23,860 nucleotides of DNA, from contig BMAT01011974.1 of the NCBI GenBank assembly GCA_019649035.1, forward strand, positions 23,514 through 47,373, read 5' to 3'. The notes beneath the pieces are model-generated. The model was not told where the DNA came from, searched no databases, and was given only the letters and a program-made list of their open reading frames with translations. Position 1 is the stretch's first letter. Every line of letters begins with the position of its first letter. Origin of the DNA: Elysia marginata. Its lineage: Eukaryota; Mollusca; Gastropoda; Plakobranchidae. Both the position numbers and the translations under genes were made by a program. Shown piece by piece: positions 19,425 to 23,860 of the stretch.

Positions 19425-19760
19425 CAGACAGTTTAAAAATCAAAGCGTAATTTTACCGGCCTCCAGTGTAATTCTTTTAGTATTTTCTGGAAATTATCAA
19501 ATTTTGACCTTCGAGTTATTAACCAGGTTTATTTGTTTTGAATCTTTTAAAGTCTATAACACAATTTGATGTTCTCGTTAAAAACGGAGTTACAATAATC
19601 CAGCATGCTGATTACGAAAGAGTGTACAAGTAGTTGAGCAGTATTGTCATCGATTAGTTCCCGACTTTGTCTAAAACTTCTAAGGTGGAAGTAGCACTTT
19701 TGGCAAACATGTTTGGCATTCCATACAAAAATGAACATTAATGAACATCAATGTGAAAAC
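19425..19760 (-). pseudogene. LINE reverse transcriptase fragment (thumb region), broken
   Basis: The minus strand encodes 'CYFHLRSFRQSRELIDDNTA' and 'QLLVHSFVISMLDYCNSVF', a clear match to the '..FHLR.IR+IR..L..+.A..LVHAFV.SRLDYCNSLL' block of CR1/L2/Jockey-type RTs. After a stop it continues 'WLITRRSKFDNFQKILKELH' and 'WRPVKLRFDF', matching '..RLVT...+FDHI.PVLK.LHWLPV+.RI.F'. It then decays ('HIFKCLF'). Stops and small indels make it inactive. It lies inside the putative CIP2A-like gene in the opposite direction. Being more decayed, it is older than the copy at 11.4 kb. Confidence 0.85.
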
Positions 19761-20744
19761 CAAGGTTCCTAACATTGCCTACAATATGTACAGTAGCTGT
19801 TGATGGCCAAGCGCATAACTTTTGTATAGTGCAGAGTTTCAAGATAATACTAAGTAGAAAAATTTTGGTACCGTACTCGGATATAGATAGTTTTAGAAAT
19901 TAGAATCAGCCACTGCGAAATCAACAATAGTTGAAAGGTATAACGTTTTTTTGGGAAATCTAAAGTAACGGTTCTTCTTTGGAAGTCAACACCCTAGACA
20001 CTATAGTGGTCTTTGTATTGTAGACCTGCATTTATAAAGGGTCTTGTTAAATAATTTTCTTACATTTAAGAAGAAATAAATCCTTTCCCTTAAAAGCTAT
20101 AAAACAATCGTGTACATCTTGTTGTGGTTGTCTCTAATCCGGCGGCCTTTGAGCTATCGCCCTTCGACCCAGAGCCATCTTGTAGTAGGTTGCGGTCTGC
20201 TGCTGCAGTTTGAGGGAGGGGCACGTAGTGTTGCTAATGTCATGGACGGCTAGGGGAAATTGCTGTCTCAGATTGTGTTCAAGAGACGGCAAGTAATCCC
20301 AATTTATTTTCATACGGCTTGCTTAATCTTCAAACTTTTTTTCATTAAAAAAAAAAACAGACATAAGCCCAGCATGTTCATCAGAATGTGCTAGCAGTAA
20401 TGATTGAATTTATCTTGGATTGACACAAGAAATGTTGAACTAATCTGACTGAAATCTCATTCTCAATACATCTTCATTTTTTTAAAAATTAGAACAGACA
20501 CTGCATATTCAGCAATGATTAAACATGTATAATCGTGTACATGTAATTATCAGCTACATATTGAATTTGACGAATACTTCGTCTAGAAAAGCTTTCCTCT
20601 GGTGAGATCCGATCTTTTGAATTTACGGAAGCTTGGTTCATCATTAATCATCATAGTCTTTTCCACCCAGTATCTGGGTATAGGACGCAAACAACAGAAT
20701 TCACTCCTTTCTATCCTGAGCTTTTCCCATAATTACTTTCCAAG
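19761..20744. other. No gene firmly recognised
   Basis: A GC-richer island at about 20135-20260 has open frames in two phases (for example 'SNPAAFELSPFDPEPSCSRL') but no matching splice pair and no family I know. It could be an exon, a repeat or a CpG-type patch. The CIP2A-like residues expected between exon candidates 5/6 and 7 were not found here. Confidence 0.35.
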
Positions 20745-20975
20745 AAAGTACACGTCTTTTCCGATCCCCCTCGAGAAGTCTGCGCAGGGTTGTTGTTACT
20801 TACTGAGAAGAGTGCGTTTGCTCATCAGATTCAAATTGAGATATTTTATTCCATCAACCAAGCCTGCGACAGGCCTGACATCAAACATCCAGTGCAGATG
20901 GCAAAGAGTTTGACTTACAGTACAGACACCTTACAACCAGTCAAAATCAATCGGATGTCACAATCGCTTTTTTGA
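20745..20975 (+). CDS. Putative CIP2A-like exon (7), 3' limit uncertain
   Basis: After 'cccataattactttccaag' the frame opens in phase 0 with 'KVHVFSDPPREVCAGLLLLT' and 'EKSAFAHQIQIEIFYSINQA', and stays open to a stop at 20973-20975. It resembles human CIP2A '[20 protein letters not shown]' and the following '..LVLGESIAANNA': S-D-x-x-R-E-x-V, G-L-x-x-L, then S-I. The last part ('MAKSLTYSTDTLQPVKINRM') has no clear match. Possible donors inside it ('CCA|gtgcag', 'ACA|gtacag') are weak, so the exon may end before the stop. In human CIP2A the dimer interface and the coiled coil follow this region. Confidence 0.45.
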   Translation, partial: KVHVFSDPPREVCAGLLLLTEKSAFAHQIQIEIFYSINQACDRPDIKHPVQMAKSLTYSTDTLQPVKINRMSQSLF

Positions 20976-21282
20976 GGAAAATAGTTTTTGAAAGTCTTGT
21001 ATCCTTCTATTCCTTTGACTAATCAATACACGTTTTGATATTTTCCTACAAATGAAAATAATTATACCTTCAAGCAATCTTTAAAGTTTAAACCTAAAAA
21101 TTCATACCTTTTTGAAAATATCGATGGGGCATAATATAAAAGTGCACAATCCGACTCGATTTGCGAAACAAATCCTTCAACCTGCTCACCACAATACAAC
21201 AAGCCGGCTACTGCATGAAAAAAAGCTTGAAAGAAAAAAAAATAAAATTCCAGTTTTTGAAAATCTTTCAATCTTTCAGTAA

Positions 21283-21436
21283 ATGGACGTCTGCAAGAGA
21301 GACTTGAGTTTGGAAGACATTGACCCTAAGTCCTGGGACGGCCTGTCTGACGAACGGAGCCTATGGAAGTCAGCTGTCTTAGTTCGAATGAAGACAGCGG
21401 AAACAAAAGGGTTACTTGATTGGGAAGAAAAGAGGG
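21283..21436 (+). pseudogene. LINE C-terminus, 5' half (split by SINE)
   Basis: From 21283 the plus strand reads 'MDVCKRDLSLEDIDPKSWDG' and 'LSDERSLWKSAVLVRMKTAE', then 'TKGLLDWEEKR'. This is the well-known tail of one class of animal non-LTR RT proteins ('CKRDM....ID...WE..A.DR..WR..V...L..+E..L...AE.KR'). A stop lies just upstream, so only the end is intact. The frame is cut at 21436 by the SINE at 21437-21723 and resumes at 21736. Confidence 0.75.
21425..21436 (+). repeat. Target-site duplication, left copy
   Basis: 'aagaaaagaggg' here and 'aagacaagaggg' at 21724-21735 match at 11 of 12 positions and exactly bracket the SINE. The A-rich target fits L1/RTE-type endonuclease nicking. Confidence 0.8.
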
Positions 21437-21723
21437 TTGGTTGTTTGAATTGTTAACGTCCCAGTTAATTTCGAGGTTATCGCAGAGATTGCGCTGGGGA
21501 CAATTGAAAGCTTGTTGCCACACTGTGATGTAAGGAGCGCTTGCGTGCACCACACCCACTCACATTATCCTGATACCGGGCCGACCAGACTCAACACTAA
21601 ATCCATAATGCCTGACACTAGACGAATCAGCTGCTAACACCAATTTCAAAGTCCTTGGTTTGACTCGGCCGGGGATCGAACCACGCACCTCCCGATCTCG
21701 GAGCGAGTGTCTTACCACTACAA
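21437..21723 (-). mobile_element. tRNA-derived SINE family A, copy 2 (inserted in a LINE)
   Basis: On the minus strand it starts 'GTAGTGGTAAGACACTCGCT' (the first bases of the tRNA head are missing), with a perfect B box 'GTGGTTCGATCCCC'. The body is shared with the copy at 8080-8330. The tail 'ACTGGGACGTTAACAATTCA' ends in 'AACAACCAACC'. The B box and body are better preserved than in copy 1. A 12-bp target duplication flanks it. The frame pieces 'RDREVRGSIPGR' and 'NCPQRNLCDNLEINWDVN' on the minus strand are SINE translations, not genes. Confidence 0.9.
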
Positions 21724-21735
21724 AAGACAAGAGGG
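21724..21735 (+). repeat. Target-site duplication, right copy
   Basis: See the left copy at 21425-21436; one base differs. Confidence 0.8.
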
Positions 21736-21880
21736 AAAGAAGAAAATATTCGACAAGGACTTTAAGCAGGTTGCCAATCAAGAAACGGGCTCTGCAGCCA
21801 CGCCAAAAAGTGCTTACTAATCCTTAAAGGACCCCCAGCCATAGTCATCTATGACTGAAGAATGCTATAATCATCACATT
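21736..21880 (+). pseudogene. LINE C-terminus, 3' half and start of 3' UTR
   Basis: Continuing the frame from 21436 across the SINE gives a basic 'KRERRKYSTRTLSRLPIKKR' type sequence, as usual near the end of this LINE class. The sequence then reads 'ccagccatagtcatctatga', like the Ser-His-rich last codons and UTR of such elements. The end point is not defined. Confidence 0.5.
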
Positions 21881-22114
21881 TGTTTTACATTTTGCACACT
21901 CAGTCTCATCAATATGCTTCTTTACGCAGATTTTTTATTCCTAAATATTGATTAAAGAGAAATATCTGCCTTACATGCTACGTAACACAATTTCGTCTAC
22001 TTAGGCGGGATCACAAAAAGAGGACTTTTACCCTAATGTGAGCGAAATAATGTCAAGTAAAACGACTAAAACATGCCATAAACTGGGAAATTTCAGCAAC
22101 CTTTTCTCCTTCAG

Positions 22115-22276
22115 ATGTCAGGTCTGGCGCAGACATCGACGATCAGGGATTTTCAAGCCTCTCTGTCCTCGGTCCATCGGAATATTTCCAGCGTAGACTG
22201 GCTCTTGCAAGATATGTTGATGAAGCAAGAAAGAGAAATAATGGTGGAGGCAGCCGCTGCGCAATCAAATGATTGA
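22115..22276 (+). CDS. 53-residue exon-like ORF, function unknown
   Basis: An ATG follows directly after a good acceptor ('aaccttttctccttcag'), and the frame runs 53 codons to TGA at 22274-22276. It reads 'MSGLAQTSTIRDFQASLSSV' and 'HRNISSVDWLLQDMLMKQER', ending 'EIMVEAAAAQSND'. It is predicted to be mostly helical and amphipathic, with no transmembrane segment or signal peptide. A donor-like 'AAAG|gtatga' lies at 22289, so the exon may extend past the stop as UTR. A second phase (from 22117) is also open to 22272. GC content and splice signals point to a real terminal or single coding exon, either of the CIP2A-like gene or of another one. I do not recognise the family. Confidence 0.4.
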   Translation: MSGLAQTSTIRDFQASLSSVHRNISSVDWLLQDMLMKQEREIMVEAAAAQSND

Positions 22277-22319
22277 AATATTATAAAGGTATGAACTTAG
22301 CAATGGAGAGAAGTAGGCT

Positions 22320-22415
22320 TTTTAGTGGAAATGCCCGAAATGTCTGCCTTTAGTATGATTCGAACATTCGACTTATAGATGCTTCGGCACCCACCGCCTT
22401 GCCACTTAGAGAGAC
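22320..22415 (-). mobile_element. Possible tRNA-like SINE head
   Basis: The minus strand has an A-box-like 'TGGCAAGGCGGTGGGTGCC' and, about 33 bases on, a good B box 'TGTTCGAATCATAC'. It follows straight after the LINE coding remnant on the same strand, so it could also be that LINE's 3' UTR. Confidence 0.4.
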
Positions 22416-22715
22416 ATAGCTTATACCATGTCGCCACTACGCTCCTTAAAAAAGGAGTTTCATGGCGAAGGTCCTTAAAAAAGGAGTTTCATGGCGAAGG
22501 TCCTTAAATGTTCATGAAAATCTGTCGTTGTCGACCGCGAGCGCGTCTTCCTTTTACTTTCCCGTGCAGCATAAGTTTTTCTAAACCGTCGTGTCTATTT
22601 TACTGGCCGAAAAATTCCATTTGTCTCTTACTTATCAGTCTCAACAGTGAGCTATCTGTTCCGGCCAAGCGCAAGACTTCTTCGTTTGTTTTCTTATCTG
22701 TGCTGTAAACCTCTT
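22415..22715 (-). pseudogene. LINE reverse transcriptase C-terminal fragment, broken
   Basis: The minus strand from about 22712 encodes 'TNEEVLRLAGTDSSLLRLIS' and 'KRQMEFFGQ', a stop, then 'NRHDGLEKLMLHGKVKGRRA' and 'RGRQRQIFMNI'. This is the common 'R(T/S)N.EVL..AG....LL..I..RQ..F.GH..R.DGLE.L.+TGK+.G+R+RGRQR..+.D' tail of animal endonuclease-RT retrotransposons. An indel away, 'GAGCGTAG-TGGCGACATGGT' keeps the typical final 'DR..WR.MV'. One stop and the tandem repeat break it. The plus-strand frame at 22508-22708 is its shadow. Confidence 0.8.
22443..22508. repeat. 29-bp tandem repeat, 2.3 copies
   Basis: Unit 'tccttaaaaaaggagtttca' plus 'tggcgaagg': copies at 22443-22471 and 22472-22500 are identical, then a partial third copy, 'tccttaaa'. 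It interrupts the minus-strand LINE remnant between its 'RQRQIFMNI' and 'W-R-H-M-V'-like parts. Perfect identity suggests a recent expansion. Confidence 0.95.
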
Positions 22716-23839
22716 GAAAGTGAACTACTGTAAAATCATAAAATATTCATTGAAAGAAAAAAGGGCTTCAATACTGCACAAATGGTTTTGAAAATAAAAA
22801 TATAGTTTAAAAAATAATGTATTCAGACCTTGTGCAAACTTTGGAAAGAAAAAGCAACAGAGTTTAGAAAAAAGTACTGCCAAAGACACCCGTATTGTTT
22901 ACATGGAAAGGGGACTGATGAAGTATCGTGGTGACACGAATGTTGTTGAATACACGATTTTTTGTGTTCTCAGAACTTCGTTATTATGCTAGGGGAGAGG
23001 GAGGGGGGCTCATTATTATATTATATTGAGAAAAAAAGAGAGAGAACTTGACAGAGTTCAGGTTATAAAACAAGGGAAATGTTTTTTTTTCTTTTGTGGC
23101 CCTCTAATCATCACTAAACTATGGGCGTGCCTTCCTTACAATGAAAGGTGTTGGTGTTGGTTTCCTTTTTTATGTCAACTGTTTATACAAGGTATAAAAT
23201 AGATTAATATGTTTTCAATCTTTCACAAAAATCGTCAAAAGTGTTTAAAAGAATGCTTTGGGCACTAAATTTGCTTGTGATAAACAGAAAGTTGCCAGCA
23301 ACTGAACCAAAATACACAAGACTTATAGTCTATCATATCTTGATACCGCCTAGATTAAATGCACCTGATCAGATATTGTGAAATTAAAAAACTTAAAATG
23401 AAACCAGGGCGATGACATTATACACCAATCAGCTACACATGCTCAATAATATTAAGTGCCATAAGCAAGATACTCATGCTTATCAAATATCAACAGTTTT
23501 GTTACGGTGAAATAAATCTTAAAGTTCAATTTGCAAATAATTCCTTTTTTAATTTTTTTAGTCTAAAAATCTGCTTACAAGTTACAATTTTTGCCCTTTA
23601 CTTTCCAGTTAAATCTGTTCTACTTTTTATTATGCAAATTGTATACAGGTTGAATTTTAAGGTTCATGTATATCATACCTTATTCTTCCCATAAGACAAC
23701 GACATTATTTAAGTTCAACACTCGACTCAACAAACAACTACTTAAAAATGAGATAATAAAGGGTAAATAATACAATAGTGATAAAAAAAGTATTAATAAG
23801 AATATCAACACCAATGATAAGTTTGTATCATTACAGCTG
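22716..23839. other. No gene recognised
   Basis: AT-rich. A short GA stretch and G-rich block ('gggggagggaggggggct'-like) lies near 22990-23010. The frame at 23476-23694 is Phe/Leu-rich without motifs. Confidence 0.45.
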
Positions 23840-23860
23840 TTACTACTACTACTACTACTA
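23837..23860. repeat. (TAC)n microsatellite, cut by window end
   Basis: At least seven TAC/ACT units reach the last base, so the array continues beyond the window. Confidence 0.9.

Noticed and set aside
21326-21781. Two minus-strand ORFs with 'RDREVRGSIPGR'-like text
   Set aside because: Both are translations of the SINE inserted at 21437-21723.

Overview
The window looks like AT-rich, non-coding-dominated nuclear DNA of an animal, most likely a mollusc or another lophotrochozoan. Reasons: no dense or operon-like coding, many long di- and trinucleotide microsatellites, tRNA-derived SINEs with Pol III A/B boxes, and decayed LINEs that end in (ATT)n tails. One SINE ends in a 'GGGACGTTAA' tail like those I associate with molluscan SINEs. 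Species cannot be set from this sequence. A 139-base N gap (10912-11050) shows this is an assembled draft.

Layout. 1-2690: microsatellites, plus an old tandem duplication whose two units each carry a GA tract; the second tract has expanded to about 600 bp and ends in a G-quadruplex-like block. 2440-2690: minus-strand LINE 3' tail. 3535-4241 and 12325-12542: members of one short family with long terminal inverted repeats. 5532-6036: a broken retroelement-like reading frame. 6662-6897: a separate 236-bp MITE with near-perfect 23-bp inverted termini. 7150-8330: two SINEs around a plus-strand LINE tail. 8860-9350: a decayed minisatellite of about 29 bp. 10882-11632: minus-strand LINE 3' end, including the gap.

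14752-20975 is the only part where I see good evidence for a host gene. Short plus-strand exon candidates have splice signals, and the first three join in phase. Their translations resemble, in order, the armadillo-like N-terminal half of CIP2A (cancerous inhibitor of PP2A), compared from memory. The chain is incomplete: the 16.2-kb exon does not join its neighbours in phase, and the expected residues between about 18.6 and 20.7 kb were not found. Another LINE fragment (19425-19760, minus) and a possible SINE (19116-19320) lie in that stretch.

21283-22715 holds more mobile DNA: a plus-strand LINE C-terminus split by a minus-strand SINE with a visible 12-bp target duplication, a 53-codon exon-like ORF behind a good splice acceptor (22115-22276), a 29-bp tandem repeat, and a minus-strand LINE C-terminus. 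The rest is AT-rich sequence in which I see no gene.
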